From positions 1 through 39,492 of the forward strand of contig CAMORO010000016.1 in the NCBI GenBank assembly GCA_946623875.1: a stretch of DNA of 39,492 nt. The letters run 5' to 3'. The notes under the pieces are model-generated. The model did no database searches, was not told the DNA's origin, and worked only from the letters and a program-made list of their open reading frames with translations. Below, in pieces: positions 16,765 to 25,917 of the stretch (position 1 is its first letter; each line of letters begins with the position of its first letter). The stretch is from an uncultured Lachnospiraceae bacterium. GTDB lineage: Bacteria > Bacillota > Clostridia > Lachnospirales > Lachnospiraceae. The position numbers and the translations under genes are program-made.

Positions 16765-17886
16765 ATGGACAGCAATCTCACTTATTTTAATATCAAAGAT
16801 ATAGGAAGCCTCAAGCTTCATGGAAGGATCGACAACTCGCTTGAAGTCGTACCCCTTCTTTCAAACGGACACGGTATAGAAGTTAATGTAACAGGCTCGC
16901 AACTGTGGGTCGAAGTCGAAGCGGATTACGACAATTACGAACCCTGGGTCGCCATCGAACTGAACGGTGAGCTTGTCAGCAGATTCATGGTGGATAAGGG
17001 TAAGCACTCCATTTGCCTTTTCAGGGGGATCGACCCTTCAAGAACAACCAGAGTCAGGTTCTACAGGGAAACTCAGGCCATGAGCGAGGACGAGAGGACT
17101 TCCGTTATAGTAAAAGGGCTGTGGGGAGACGGGAATTTCATGGCACCGCCCTATTACGATCATAAGCTTGAATTCATCGGTGACAGCATAAGTTCAGGTG
17201 AAGGCACTTACGGCGCGAAGTCGGATGAGGACTGGACTGCTTACTGCATGAGCTACAGCCATACATATATAAACCTGACCGGCAAGGCACTGAATGCCGA
17301 ATGCCGCGTTATATCGCAGGGCGGATGGGGCGTGTTCTGTGGCTGGGATAACGACAGGAGACATGTGATCGGTAAGCATTATGAACAGATATGCGGTCTT
17401 GCTTCCTATGGCGATACAAACAAAAAATACAACGTTGATAAACCGCATGATTTCACTTCATGGATACCCGATGCCGTGATCATAAACCTGGGAACAAATG
17501 ATGCATCAGGCTTTGATCAGCCCGCATTCAGGGATCCCGACACAGGAGAGGAATATAAGCTTGAAAAGGATGAAAACGGATTGTACTCAAAAGAAGATGC
17601 AATGCGTATATCCTTGGCTGCAGTCAACCTGCTTAAGCTTGTCCGAAAAAGAAATCCGGATTCACACATTGTATGGATATACGGAATGCTCGGATATGAT
17701 CTTGGACCCGTGCTTGCGGAAGCTTTCAACATTTATACCGCCGAAACGGGAGATTCCAACGTTAAGTTCATCATGCTCCCGGCAATAAACAGTGAAACCG
17801 TCGGCGCAAGAAACCATCCCGGAACAGAGTCACATAAGATCGCAGCCGGTATATTGACAGATCATCTTCGAAATGTTCTTGTATGA
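16765..17886 (+). CDS. SGNH/GDSL esterase, carbohydrate esterase family 2-like
   Basis: 373 residues from the ATG at 16765, set by an AGGAGGAA site. It probably removes acetyl groups from plant polysaccharide or oligosaccharide. The first ~125 residues form a beta-sandwich domain (RIDNSLEVVPLL, FRGIDPSRTTRVRFYR), then the SGNH domain: EFIGDSISSGEG (nucleophile Ser141), VISQGGWGV, INLGTND (Asn245) and the C-terminal NHPGTESH (His351). The usual Asp three residues before the catalytic His is absent (Ala348), as expected for the Ser-His dyad of CE2. No signal peptide is visible, so it would act in the cytoplasm on imported oligosaccharides. It is monocistronic and converges on truA. Confidence 0.85.
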   Translation: MDSNLTYFNIKDIGSLKLHGRIDNSLEVVPLLSNGHGIEVNVTGSQLWVEVEADYDNYEPWVAIELNGELVSRFMVDKGKHSICLFRGIDPSRTTRVRFYRETQAMSEDERTSVIVKGLWGDGNFMAPPYYDHKLEFIGDSISSGEGTYGAKSDEDWTAYCMSYSHTYINLTGKALNAECRVISQGGWGVFCGWDNDRRHVIGKHYEQICGLASYGDTNKKYNVDKPHDFTSWIPDAVIINLGTNDASGFDQPAFRDPDTGEEYKLEKDENGLYSKEDAMRISLAAVNLLKLVRKRNPDSHIVWIYGMLGYDLGPVLAEAFNIYTAETGDSNVKFIMLPAINSETVGARNHPGTESHKIAAGILTDHLRNVLV

Positions 17887-17887
17887 T

Positions 17888-17902
17888 GCTGTTATTAACA
17901 GC
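17888..17902. repeat. Hairpin between the convergent esterase and truA genes
   Basis: GCTGTTA-T-TAACAGC lies just past the esterase stop and 10 bases past the truA stop. It has no T-run, so it is only a weak terminator candidate for either strand. Confidence 0.3.
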
Positions 17903-17912
17903 TTATGCGTGT

Positions 17913-18653
17913 TCAGTAATCAACCTCCAACATGGTAAGCCCACAGGCCGGAGCAGTAGCTCCGGCTTCTCTTCTGTCCTTGATCTCAAGCAGCTCTTTC
18001 ATGCTTTCGGGAGTTCTTTTACCGGAACCAACCTCAAGAAGAGTTCCTGTCAATATCCTGACCATATATTGAAGGAAACCCGTTCCGTGATATGTAAAGG
18101 TTATATACGATCCTTTCCTGACGATATCGATCCTGTCAACCCTGCGTACGGTTGACTTTTTCATTCTCGGATTTGCACAGAAGCTGCGGAAATCATGTTC
18201 ACCGATCAGTATGGCCGCGGCCTCTTTCATCTTCTCAACGTCGGGCGTTTCTTCTATATAATATACATATTTCCTGTCAAAAACCGGTTTGATCCTCCCT
18301 GTAAAGCAGGTATATCTGTAGGTCTTCCCCACTGCATTGTATCTGCTGTGAAACCTGTCGGAAGCAACCCTTACCTCCTGTATGCATATATCATCGGGAA
18401 GATAGCGGTTCATATAATCCCTGATCCCCTCTGGCTGTAAATCCGTATCGATGAAAGCATTGGCGATCATTCCCTGTGCATGTACGCCCGCATCGGTCCT
18501 TCCTGCTCCGATAACCTCGATCTCCTCACCGGTCATACGTGACAGAACATTCTCTATCTTCCCCTGTATGGTCATATCCGTTGTCGGCTGATGCTCCCAT
18601 CCCTGATATCTGGTTCCGTCATATGCAATTCTGAATTTATAATTCTGTCTCAA
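17913..18653 (-). CDS. truA: tRNA pseudouridine synthase A
   Basis: 246 residues, the standard length. It converts uridines 38-40 of the tRNA anticodon stem to pseudouridine. The catalytic aspartate is in GAGRTDAGVHAQG (Asp54). Other family marks are AYDGTRYQGWE at the start, RYTCF, DFRSFC and the FLYQMVR-like stretch FLQYMVRILTGTLLEVG. The only in-frame start that gives the full domain is a TTG with AAGGGT about 10 bases upstream. It is the last gene of the run that begins with the hybrid kinase. Confidence 0.95.
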   Translation of the reverse strand: MRQNYKFRIAYDGTRYQGWEHQPTTDMTIQGKIENVLSRMTGEEIEVIGAGRTDAGVHAQGMIANAFIDTDLQPEGIRDYMNRYLPDDICIQEVRVASDRFHSRYNAVGKTYRYTCFTGRIKPVFDRKYVYYIEETPDVEKMKEAAAILIGEHDFRSFCANPRMKKSTVRRVDRIDIVRKGSYITFTYHGTGFLQYMVRILTGTLLEVGSGKRTPESMKELLEIKDRREAGATAPACGLTMLEVDY

Positions 18654-18702
18654 TTTCCATACCCTTCAGTGAGTCAGGGAGCTGTTCTGCCGACTCAATA
18701 AT

Positions 18703-19515
18703 TTAAAACGAATGACCGCCGGACGAGTGGCCTCCTCCGCCGCCACCGCCTCCGCCGCCGGAGCCTCCGGATCCGGAACTCCTGGGTGAATAAGTTCTTG
18801 TGGAATGAGTTTTCCTGACACCGGGATCTGTAAAGCTGTATCTGCTGTTGAGAGCGGCAAACACTTCACTGTCCAAAGGACCGGTCATCATTGATGCGGC
18901 TCTTGCTATGAAATAATTGATGATAAGGGCGATCAATACAGCAAGGCAGGCATTGGATATATACTTCATGGGCGCAGCTATCCTTTTGCCCTCCAGCACA
19001 TCTGATATCTCCGTGAATGCTTCTTTTGCACATTCGAAGTAATTACCCGCACTTGCCGACCGGTAAATGTTATCACCGATTATGTTCATGATACTGCCGG
19101 TCAGTTCATAATGGTATTGCCCTTCGCTGTAGAACCTGAGTTCACGGGTATCCATATCGATCAAAAACAGTATACCGCTCTCCTCCGGTATCAGCGAATC
19201 ATAGTAATTTCCGGCATAAGCCTCGGCATCATCGTATTTGTTATCATCGGTCGTGACAAGGATAACAAAGCCTTCCTGCGAACAGTCGGTCATATAGGGA
19301 ATAAGATCCCTTTCCTCATCATCCGTAAAAATATCTGCCGCATCATCAATAAGTATCTCGTATCCGCTGTCATCGTTTATATAGAGCTTATAGTTCTCCT
19401 CATCATCTTCAACACTGAAGGATACGGATTCGGATGCACATACGATAAGAGGAAACATAAATATCAGTATAATAGTCAGCAGTGCAGCCGCTTTTCTTTT
19501 CTTAAGCACGGTCAT
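18703..19515 (-). CDS. TPM-domain (YgcG-like) membrane-anchored protein
   Basis: 270 residues from the ATG at 19515 (GGGAGG site). An N-terminal hydrophobic segment (about 9-28) acts as a signal peptide or anchor. A TPM domain follows (DDAADIFTDDEERDLIPYM, GFVILVTTDD, GILFLIDMDTRELRFYSEG), facing outward. A second membrane helix (ISNACLAVLIALIINYFI) leads to a cytoplasmic tail ending in a long glycine run and SGGHSF, the usual ending of YgcG-like proteins. The family is often linked with LemA or envelope-stress functions and has been reported to have phosphatase activity in plants; the bacterial role is not settled. Its start overlaps the end of the zinc-ribbon gene by 14 bases, so the two are translationally coupled. 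Confidence 0.82.
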   Translation of the reverse strand: MTVLKKRKAAALLTIILIFMFPLIVCASESVSFSVEDDEENYKLYINDDSGYEILIDDAADIFTDDEERDLIPYMTDCSQEGFVILVTTDDNKYDDAEAYAGNYYDSLIPEESGILFLIDMDTRELRFYSEGQYHYELTGSIMNIIGDNIYRSASAGNYFECAKEAFTEISDVLEGKRIAAPMKYISNACLAVLIALIINYFIARAASMMTGPLDSEVFAALNSRYSFTDPGVRKTHSTRTYSPRSSGSGGSGGGGGGGGGGHSSGGHSF

Positions 19516-21031
19516 CGCCTCCCTTCCTGTCAAACTGAGGAAGTCTTCTTGTGGCCATGATATTATAATTTATCAGCGTATACCTGAAGCTGAAGCAGAA
19601 TACAACAGCATCAACAACACACAGCAGATAATACGGAATATCACTTACAGGCTGTATAAAGAAGGCAACCAGAACATTAACGGCAAGTATGGCAATGCCT
19701 GTCCACAGTACTATTTGTTCGGTACTTGTCATTGTCGCTTCGGGAACATTGGGTGGTTTTGGAAGTTCGTTACCGGCCGTGTTACCTTCGTTTCTTTTTT
19801 TGTTCCTCAACCTTTCCCTGTTACGGGCATGTACCAAACCTCTGTCATCTTCCCCGGTTTCTCTCTTCTTTATACTGCCTCTCTGGAAGGCATTGATAAT
19901 AAACACCAAAACAGTAAGAGTTGCCGCCAGAGCCAGCACAACCTTGGGTGTCAGCACAAGGAACATGTTCAGAAAAAGGAATATAATAACTGCTATTATA
20001 CCCGATCCTATCAGATATTTTTTAACATCTATCGGAAGATCCGCCGCAACCTTACCTGTCTGTCCGTTAACAGTGGCATAAGTTACCCTGTCTCCGTTTC
20101 TGTATGACAGAAACCACACGGGATACATGGAAGAATGTGCCTTAACCGTCTTGGAAGAAAAGGCTCTTCCCGGTGCATTGGGCCTGTTTTCAATCTTATC
20201 CTCCGCTATGGAATACTTGTGAAACTCGGCTGTTTCCTTCTTGATCCGCTCAATCGACCGGTCATATGCCATTCCTGCCGCGTCTTCCGCATAAAGGCTG
20301 CTGGCGACATCAGGCAGATCGGCATAATACCCGCTCATGTATGACGGCTGAAAAGGAACTCTCTTAGTCACATCAAAGGGTTTCAATGCCTCACTTATAT
20401 TGTCAGAAAAGGAGGATGAGGCATCATAGCTGAGTCCCTCATAGAATGCATCTATCTTACCGGTCAAAGCATAATGATCCGTTATAATGTAGTCACCGGA
20501 TCTGTGCGATCTCTCTCCCCTTAGATTTACGTTTCCTTTTTGTTCTACATCATAGGACCAGTAAGGCATATATATACCCCTGAAGCCGTCAATATACTCA
20601 CTGCTCTTGTATTCTTTCGGCAGAAACAATGCCTTCTTTACAACCCTGCTGTATGCTTCCTTGCAATCCTCCTTTGTAATGGAAAAGGGAATGATATACT
20701 CGGGACGTTTGCTTTTTGCGATCCTTGAGTGCAAAATTGTCGATGCACCGCAGAAGCTGCAGAAAGCAGCGGCAGTGTTTTCGTCAACGCTTGCAAGTTC
20801 TCCTCCGCACTGGGGACAGGTGAATACGGTTATCTTGTAGGTATCATCCTTTACTTCAGGGGTTTCATCGGTTGAACTTCCGTATTCCTGCGTGTTTATC
20901 TGGGTTTCCTGTGCATCCTTATCAGAGTCGAACTGATGGGGATCAAATTCGGATCCGCAGAAATCACAGGTAAGTTTCTGACTTTTGGGATTGAATTTCA
21001 GATTGGCTCCGCAGCTTGGACATACTATCAT
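19502..21031 (-). CDS. Zinc-ribbon membrane protein of unknown function
   Basis: 509 residues. Two zinc ribbons open the protein: CPSCGANLKF...CDFCGSEFD (about 4-27) and CPQCGGEL...CSFCGAST (about 73-96). A soluble middle region follows (YIIPFSITKEDCKEAYSRVV, YMPYWSYDVEQKG). The C-terminal third has two pairs of membrane helices (about 340-385 and 440-490) separated by a basic, charged loop. Proteins of this style are common in Clostridia next to TPM-domain proteins. The overlap with the TPM gene suggests the two products work together at the membrane. A GGAGACC ribosome binding site sits in the short gap after the kinase gene. Function is not known. Confidence 0.75.
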   Translation of the reverse strand: MIVCPSCGANLKFNPKSQKLTCDFCGSEFDPHQFDSDKDAQETQINTQEYGSSTDETPEVKDDTYKITVFTCPQCGGELASVDENTAAAFCSFCGASTILHSRIAKSKRPEYIIPFSITKEDCKEAYSRVVKKALFLPKEYKSSEYIDGFRGIYMPYWSYDVEQKGNVNLRGERSHRSGDYIITDHYALTGKIDAFYEGLSYDASSSFSDNISEALKPFDVTKRVPFQPSYMSGYYADLPDVASSLYAEDAAGMAYDRSIERIKKETAEFHKYSIAEDKIENRPNAPGRAFSSKTVKAHSSMYPVWFLSYRNGDRVTYATVNGQTGKVAADLPIDVKKYLIGSGIIAVIIFLFLNMFLVLTPKVVLALAATLTVLVFIINAFQRGSIKKRETGEDDRGLVHARNRERLRNKKRNEGNTAGNELPKPPNVPEATMTSTEQIVLWTGIAILAVNVLVAFFIQPVSDIPYYLLCVVDAVVFCFSFRYTLINYNIMATRRLPQFDRKGGDDRA

Positions 21032-21041
21032 AACGGTCTCC

Positions 21042-22835
21042 TTATTTATTGATCAGTTCCTTTGGCAGATATCTGACGATCATCCTTTCAAGATCTGCCC
21101 CTTGAACAGGCTTTGTAAGGTAATCATCGAATCCTGCATCAAGATATTCCTTCTGAGCTCCCTGAATGGCATTTGCCGTCAATGCTATCACGGGTGTATG
21201 CTCCACGGCATACTTTTCAAGCTTCTTGATCTCACGAAGTGTTTCGATACCATCCATCTCAGGCATCATATGATCCAGTAAAATGATATCATAATGATCA
21301 CTATTGTACTTCTCCAGACATTCTCTGCCACTCTCGGCTGTTACGATCTGTATCCTGGTATTCTTAAGCAGAAGCCTGACTATCTTAGAATTGACGGGCA
21401 CATCGTCAACAACCAGTATACGTGCATCCGGAGCCGTGAAGCTCTCCCTGTAGTTGATACCTGTTCTGGTCTTTTCATCAATACGTTCAGTCATTGCACC
21501 CAGCGGCTCGCCGGAAACAACCTTCTGGGGGATGGTAACAGTAAACACCGATCCCTTTCCCTTCTCACTTTCCACGTTTATGGAGCCCTTCATAAGATCC
21601 GTCAACTGTCTGGTTATCGCAAGCCCGAGACCTGTGCCCTCGATATTGCGGTTCTGTCTCTCATCGGCTCGTTTAAAGGATTCAAAAATCTCCTCAAGAC
21701 CTTCCTTTGATATTCCTCTTCCCGTATCGGCAACGCTTACAATAAGGTTTATTTCCTCATCATTCTTTTTATTGTAATCCACCTTAAAAGTGATCGAACC
21801 CGTATCGGTATACTTAACGGCATTGGTCAGAAGATTTGTGATTATCTGTCTTATTCTTATCTCATCACCAAAAAGCCCCGACGGAATATCTTTATTGTAA
21901 TCGAGATCAAGCGCAAGTCCCTTGTCCTTTGCTCTCATCTCGATCATACTGTAACAGTCATTAAGCAGGGAGTATAACCCATATTCCTCCGGGATTATCC
22001 TCATCTGTCCCGACTCTATCTTGGAAAAATCAAGAATATCATTTATAAGAGCCAACAGGGTATGTGAAGCGGATTCTATGCTCTGCGCGTAATTAATGAT
22101 ATCCCATTCACTGCTTTCCCTGAGGATCATTTCATCCATGCCGATCACCGCATTTATCGGAGTGCGGATCTCATGTGACATCCTCGCAAGGAAGGTAGTC
22201 TTGGCTTCATTGGCTTTCTCAAGGTTTAGATTGGCCTCGGTGAGCTCGCGTTCCTTCTGTTCAAGTTCCTTCCTCTTCTGTTCATATATCTTGCTCTGAA
22301 ACTTAAAGATGACGCCGAATACAAGAACAACTCCCGCTATAGCAAATATATAGTCAAAGTATTCCGCCTTCCTGTCGGACATCCTGCTTACCAGCTCGGG
22401 ATGATAATAATCCACCATGATAAGACCCGCACAGACAGCCACATTTCCCGCATAAAGTATTAACACCTGCCAGCCCCTTACAATAAGCCATGTGAACAGA
22501 GCACCCAGCATAAGCCACATAGGCATTGCCGATTCCTTACCCCCTTCGGCAAAAAACAGGATCGGCATCAGGAAATAATTACAGACCACGGAAAGCACCA
22601 CACCTGCCGCATTTGGTTTGTTCATGGCATTTGCAAGATACAGGGAAAAAAGAAAGCAAAATATAAGAAGAAGCAGGATCCAGTAGGTTCTTGCACCGGT
22701 ACCCACGATAAAATCGAATATCATGCACACTATCAGCGCAAAAACACCCACTGAAAGAATGATATTCATTAATCTGTGCTGTATTTCAAGCTCTTCCCTT
22801 ATAAGAAATTTAAAAAAGCTCTTAAATCTTTCCAT
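21042..22835 (-). CDS. Membrane hybrid histidine kinase with receiver domain
   Basis: 597 residues from the ATG at 22835 (AGGA site); a TTG two codons earlier is too close to that site. About six membrane helices fill the first ~180 residues with no large extracellular sensor. A coiled coil (KRKELEQKERELTEANLN) connects to the dimerisation domain with MSHEIRTPINA (phospho-acceptor His221). The ATPase domain follows (NLLTNAVKYTDTG, DTGRGIS, GTGLGLAI), then a fused receiver with phospho-acceptor Asp521 (DIILLDHMMPEMDG) and Lys in LTKP. No phosphotransfer protein or output regulator is adjacent. It is the first gene of the run with the zinc-ribbon, TPM and truA genes (gaps of about 10, -14 and 49 bases). 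Confidence 0.92.
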   Translation of the reverse strand: MERFKSFFKFLIREELEIQHRLMNIILSVGVFALIVCMIFDFIVGTGARTYWILLLLIFCFLFSLYLANAMNKPNAAGVVLSVVCNYFLMPILFFAEGGKESAMPMWLMLGALFTWLIVRGWQVLILYAGNVAVCAGLIMVDYYHPELVSRMSDRKAEYFDYIFAIAGVVLVFGVIFKFQSKIYEQKRKELEQKERELTEANLNLEKANEAKTTFLARMSHEIRTPINAVIGMDEMILRESSEWDIINYAQSIESASHTLLALINDILDFSKIESGQMRIIPEEYGLYSLLNDCYSMIEMRAKDKGLALDLDYNKDIPSGLFGDEIRIRQIITNLLTNAVKYTDTGSITFKVDYNKKNDEEINLIVSVADTGRGISKEGLEEIFESFKRADERQNRNIEGTGLGLAITRQLTDLMKGSINVESEKGKGSVFTVTIPQKVVSGEPLGAMTERIDEKTRTGINYRESFTAPDARILVVDDVPVNSKIVRLLLKNTRIQIVTAESGRECLEKYNSDHYDIILLDHMMPEMDGIETLREIKKLEKYAVEHTPVIALTANAIQGAQKEYLDAGFDDYLTKPVQGADLERMIVRYLPKELINK

Positions 22836-23002
22836 TCCCAATTCCTTTGATTATGAATGTATTCTGTACAGATACCGGCCTCAGCATAAGATCAAAGATA
22901 TTTTCGATAAAAAAAGTATAGCATGTATGTTATACTCTAACAAGAAGCGACTGAATCAGATATTGAAAATGTGCACCTCAAACACCATTAAAAGGAGACG
23001 AA

Positions 23003-23290
23003 ATGTCATATCCGGGCAGTTATTTTAAAAAAGCATTATCCGACATGGCATTTGATACAGCCTACGGAGATTCGATCAGACATCTTTATGACAGCGGCTA
23101 TTCGCCCGAAGACATACAGGCATATCTTGATACTCCTTCGCTGACTGTTGAAAAGATCAAAGAAGTATTACACAAATACGAAGAAACCCTCGACACAGAT
23201 AATGCATGTCATTATGAGTATGTCAAAGAATATGACTCATTCGGGCATTCCTCATTTGTCAGAAAACGTATCAATGATAAAAACGACTAA
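23003..23290 (+). CDS. Small conserved-looking protein, unknown (95 aa)
   Basis: 95 residues with an AAAGGAGA site 5 bases ahead of the ATG. The middle (YGDSIRHLYDSGYSPEDIQAYL) reads as a helix-turn-helix-like pair of helices, followed by an amphipathic helix (LTVEKIKEVLHKYEETL). I recall similar small proteins of unknown function in Lachnospiraceae, but cannot name a family. No signal peptide or membrane helix. Its stop codon overlaps the stop of the convergent K+ channel gene by 4 bases. A DNA- or protein-binding role is possible. Confidence 0.65.
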   Translation: MSYPGSYFKKALSDMAFDTAYGDSIRHLYDSGYSPEDIQAYLDTPSLTVEKIKEVLHKYEETLDTDNACHYEYVKEYDSFGHSSFVRKRINDKND

Positions 23291-24276
23291 TTAAGCGAAT
23301 TAACCGCAACAACAAGGATGTCGTCCTCTTTAAGCTTTAACTCCTCCGATGCTGCCAGCTTTTCTCCTTCACGGATGACCATTATGGGGATCATATCCGG
23401 GAGAAAGCCGATATCTTTTATCTTAAGGCCTGCAAGATCGCCATCTTTCCTGATCCTGGATGTGATATATTTAAGTCCGCTCTCTTCAAGAGGCTCCCCC
23501 ATGACCTTCATTTCAGTATACTGTTCAACAAATCCTGCCGAGATAATACCTGTCGGTATGGCTACCATACCAACACCGAGAAACGAAATTATGATAGCCA
23601 TTATCTTCCCGGCTACCGTGACCGGATATATATCCCCGTATCCGACCGTCAGCAGAGTGGAAACCGACCACCAGATACCCGAGAAGGCATTCCTGAACTG
23701 ATCCGGCTGTGCCTCATGCTCCAGACTGTACATGCACAGCGAAGAGGCTGTCATCAGGATAAGTATCATACACATGGAAGATATCAGTTGGTTTTTCTTC
23801 TCCTTTAATACAGAGGTTATCACATTAAACGCATCATACTGGGCATTTATCTTAAACAGCCTGAATATCCTGATCACCCGGAACATCCTGAATGCAACGG
23901 CTCCTCCCGGAAATATAAAAGGCAGGAAATACGGAACTATCGTGAACAGATCTATCAGTCCGTACACCGAAAACACAAACCTGAAACGCGCCCTTGCCCT
24001 GTCCGCGATCTCAGGATACAGATAATCAGCCGTCATAAGCCTTAATATGTACTCGATGATAAAGATTATTATCGTAATAAGTTCCAGAGAATCAAACAGT
24101 ACCGAATAAGCCTTAAGGCCGTCAAATGTCTGGGCCAGGGTTACGGCCAGATTTATTATGATAACGGCAACAATAAACCTGTCAAACATGGCGCTTGGCA
24201 CATCATCCCTGTTCCCTATCTCTATAATATTGAAGATCCTTCTCCTGATATCCTCTTTATTTCCAGTCTTTTTCAT
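23287..24276 (-). CDS. Voltage-gated-type potassium channel with C-terminal RCK-like domain
   Basis: 329 residues from the ATG at 24276; another ATG 12 codons upstream (24312) lacks a ribosome binding site. Six membrane helices: S1 (FIVAVIIINLAVTLAQ), S2-S3, an S4 with repeated arginines (FRMFRVIRIFRLFKI), S5, the pore with the selectivity filter TVGYGD, and S6 (IMAIIISFLGVGMVAIPTGI). The C-terminal ~70 residues (AGLKIKDIG, PIMVIREGEK, LKEDDILVVAV) resemble the TrkA-C/RCK-C ligand-binding fold, which usually gates K+ flux in response to a nucleotide or ion. It sits in the cytoplasmic membrane. A monocistronic unit converging on the small gene at 23003. Confidence 0.9.
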   Translation of the reverse strand: MKKTGNKEDIRRRIFNIIEIGNRDDVPSAMFDRFIVAVIIINLAVTLAQTFDGLKAYSVLFDSLELITIIIFIIEYILRLMTADYLYPEIADRARARFRFVFSVYGLIDLFTIVPYFLPFIFPGGAVAFRMFRVIRIFRLFKINAQYDAFNVITSVLKEKKNQLISSMCMILILMTASSLCMYSLEHEAQPDQFRNAFSGIWWSVSTLLTVGYGDIYPVTVAGKIMAIIISFLGVGMVAIPTGIISAGFVEQYTEMKVMGEPLEESGLKYITSRIRKDGDLAGLKIKDIGFLPDMIPIMVIREGEKLAASEELKLKEDDILVVAVNSLN

Positions 24277-24351
24277 ATGTTCTTTCCGCCTTCTGTAATA
24301 AGGGGTACGCATGTAGTGTATGTCATCCGGTTTTCATTTTCTTTATACAGC

Positions 24352-24385
24352 AAAAAATACCCCTTATGAATTATAAGAGGTATTT
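24352..24385 (-). terminator. Terminator of the OmpR regulator gene
   Basis: Arms AAATACCTCTTAT and ATAAGGGGTATTT pair almost perfectly on the minus strand and run into six T residues. The other strand is also T-rich (TTTT). It lies about 25 bases past the stop of the regulator gene. Confidence 0.85.
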
Positions 24386-24410
24386 TACCTGTTTTGCAAC
24401 TGTTACAATA

Positions 24411-25103
24411 TTAATCTGCCCTAAATCTGTACCCGACTCCCCAGATAGTCTCTATATATTTAGGATTTCCCGTATCCTCCTCTATTTTCTCGCGTATTTT
24501 TTTGATATGTACAGTCACCGTTGCATTGCCCCCGACAGATTCGAGATTCCATATATTTCTGAACAGTTCATCCTTTGAAAAAACACGATTGGGATTGCTT
24601 GCAAGAAACAAAAGAAGATCAAATTCCTTATTGGTAAACGGCTTCTCGATATTCTTAAGGAAGACACGTCTTGCGGTTTTGTCAATCTTAAGATCGCCCG
24701 ACTCAATTATATCATTAACGCTTTTCCTGCTGCCGATAAGCCTCCGGTATCTCATGATATGCGCATTTACTCTTGCGACCAGTTCCGGGGGGCTGAATGG
24801 TTTCACAATGTAATCCTCGGCTCCGAGTGTAAGCGCCTTTACCTTATCTATATCATCATTTCTTTCAGTTACAAATACAACCGGAATATCCTTTACCTTC
24901 AGTATTTCACTGCATATCGTAAAACCATCTGCGCCGGGAAGTTCAATATCCGTGATAACAAGGGCTATTTCCTCATTTAATGCAATTTCGATTCCCTTAA
25001 GACCATCCTGCTCTATGATCACATTTAAACCCGCAAGTTCAAGGTAACCCTTCTCCTGCTCGGTAATTTTACTGTCATTATCAATGATCAAAACTTCGCT
25101 CAA
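24411..25103 (-). CDS. OmpR/PhoB-family response regulator (orphan)
   Basis: 230 residues. The receiver domain has the acidic pocket (IIDND), phospho-acceptor Asp52 (LVITDIELPGADG), the Thr in VVFVTER and Lys in IVKPFSPPEL. The winged-helix output follows (about 130-230: FTNKEFDLLLFLASNPNRVF, VTVHIKKIREKIEEDTGNPKYI, WGVGYRF). The start is a TTG with a very strong GGAGGTGA site at ideal spacing, so the TTG is real. No histidine kinase gene is next to it; the nearest, the hybrid kinase at 21042, is separated by two other transcription units. Targets are unknown. Confidence 0.92.
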   Translation of the reverse strand: MSEVLIIDNDSKITEQEKGYLELAGLNVIIEQDGLKGIEIALNEEIALVITDIELPGADGFTICSEILKVKDIPVVFVTERNDDIDKVKALTLGAEDYIVKPFSPPELVARVNAHIMRYRRLIGSRKSVNDIIESGDLKIDKTARRVFLKNIEKPFTNKEFDLLLFLASNPNRVFSKDELFRNIWNLESVGGNATVTVHIKKIREKIEEDTGNPKYIETIWGVGYRFRAD

Positions 25104-25177
25104 TTACTTCACCTCCGGTTATGATTACTATTATACTTATAATAATCAATGTGTTCTTATTATTTACAGAAAATCAT

Positions 25178-25205
25178 TTGACTTACTGCCAATTTATACT
25201 ACAAT
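25178..25205 (+). promoter_or_regulatory. Promoter of the reverse rubrerythrin gene
   Basis: TTGACT and TACAAT are spaced by 16 bases, about 48 bases upstream of the ATG. No PerR-box-like palindrome is evident. Confidence 0.6.
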
Positions 25206-25253
25206 ATAAGTACCAGCTAATAAAAATTTACACATGATGAAAGGAGATATCAT

Positions 25254-25838
25254 ATGAAATTCGTATGTCAGGTATGTGGTTATGTTTACGAAGGCGATGC
25301 GCCTCCGGCTGAATGTCCGGTATGTCACGTTGGTTCCGATAAGTTCAAGGCTGTTGAAGGTGAACTCACCCTTGCTGCCGAGCATGAATACGGTATTTAT
25401 GCCAAGACCGTTAAGAACAACCCCGATATAACCGACGAAGACAAGAAGTACATTCTCGAGCAGTTAAAGAGCAATTTCACAGGTGAGTGTTCCGAGGTCG
25501 GAATGTATCTTTGCATGGCAAGGATCGCACACCGCGAAGGCTATCCTGAAATCGGCTTGTACTGGGAGAAGGCAGCTTACGAAGAAGCAGAACATGCTGC
25601 CAAATTCGCTGAACTCCTCGGTGAGGAGCTTGAGCCCAACATGAAGGCAACCACAAAGGATAACCTCAAATGGCGTGTGGACTGTGAATTCGGTGCAACC
25701 CAGGGTAAGACCGATCTCGCCAAGTGCGCTAAGAAGAACAATCTCGATGCCATCCATGATACAGTTCATGAAATGGCAAGAGACGAAGCCCGTCACGGTA
25801 AGGCTCTTAAGGGTCTTCTGGACAGATACTTTAAATAA
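25254..25838 (+). CDS. Reverse rubrerythrin (NADH peroxidase-type, rubredoxin domain first)
   Basis: 194 residues. The rubredoxin domain is at the N-terminus, with Cys5, Cys8, Cys21 and Cys24 ([10 protein letters not shown]...CPVC) binding iron. The four-helix ferritin-like domain follows, with di-iron ligands in [20 protein letters not shown] and [11 protein letters not shown]. This domain order is the reverse of classical rubrerythrin. Clostridial reverse rubrerythrins reduce hydrogen peroxide (and with partners, oxygen) using NADH-derived electrons in the cytoplasm. An AAAGGAGA site sets the start. It is monocistronic with its own promoter and terminator. The electron-donor partner is not in the window. 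Confidence 0.95.
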   Translation: MKFVCQVCGYVYEGDAPPAECPVCHVGSDKFKAVEGELTLAAEHEYGIYAKTVKNNPDITDEDKKYILEQLKSNFTGECSEVGMYLCMARIAHREGYPEIGLYWEKAAYEEAEHAAKFAELLGEELEPNMKATTKDNLKWRVDCEFGATQGKTDLAKCAKKNNLDAIHDTVHEMARDEARHGKALKGLLDRYFK

Positions 25839-25854
25839 AAGATCCATCAGATAT

Positions 25855-25882
25855 CCGGGGTGCTTTAGCGCCCCGGGTTTTT
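25855..25882 (+). terminator. Terminator of the reverse rubrerythrin gene
   Basis: CCGGGGTGC and GCGCCCCGG form a GC-rich stem with a short TTTA loop, followed by GTTTTT. It lies 16 bases past the stop codon. Confidence 0.9.
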
Positions 25883-25917
25883 CCTGTCTTTTCCGGTTCT
25901 TCACATTTCCGAATCAT

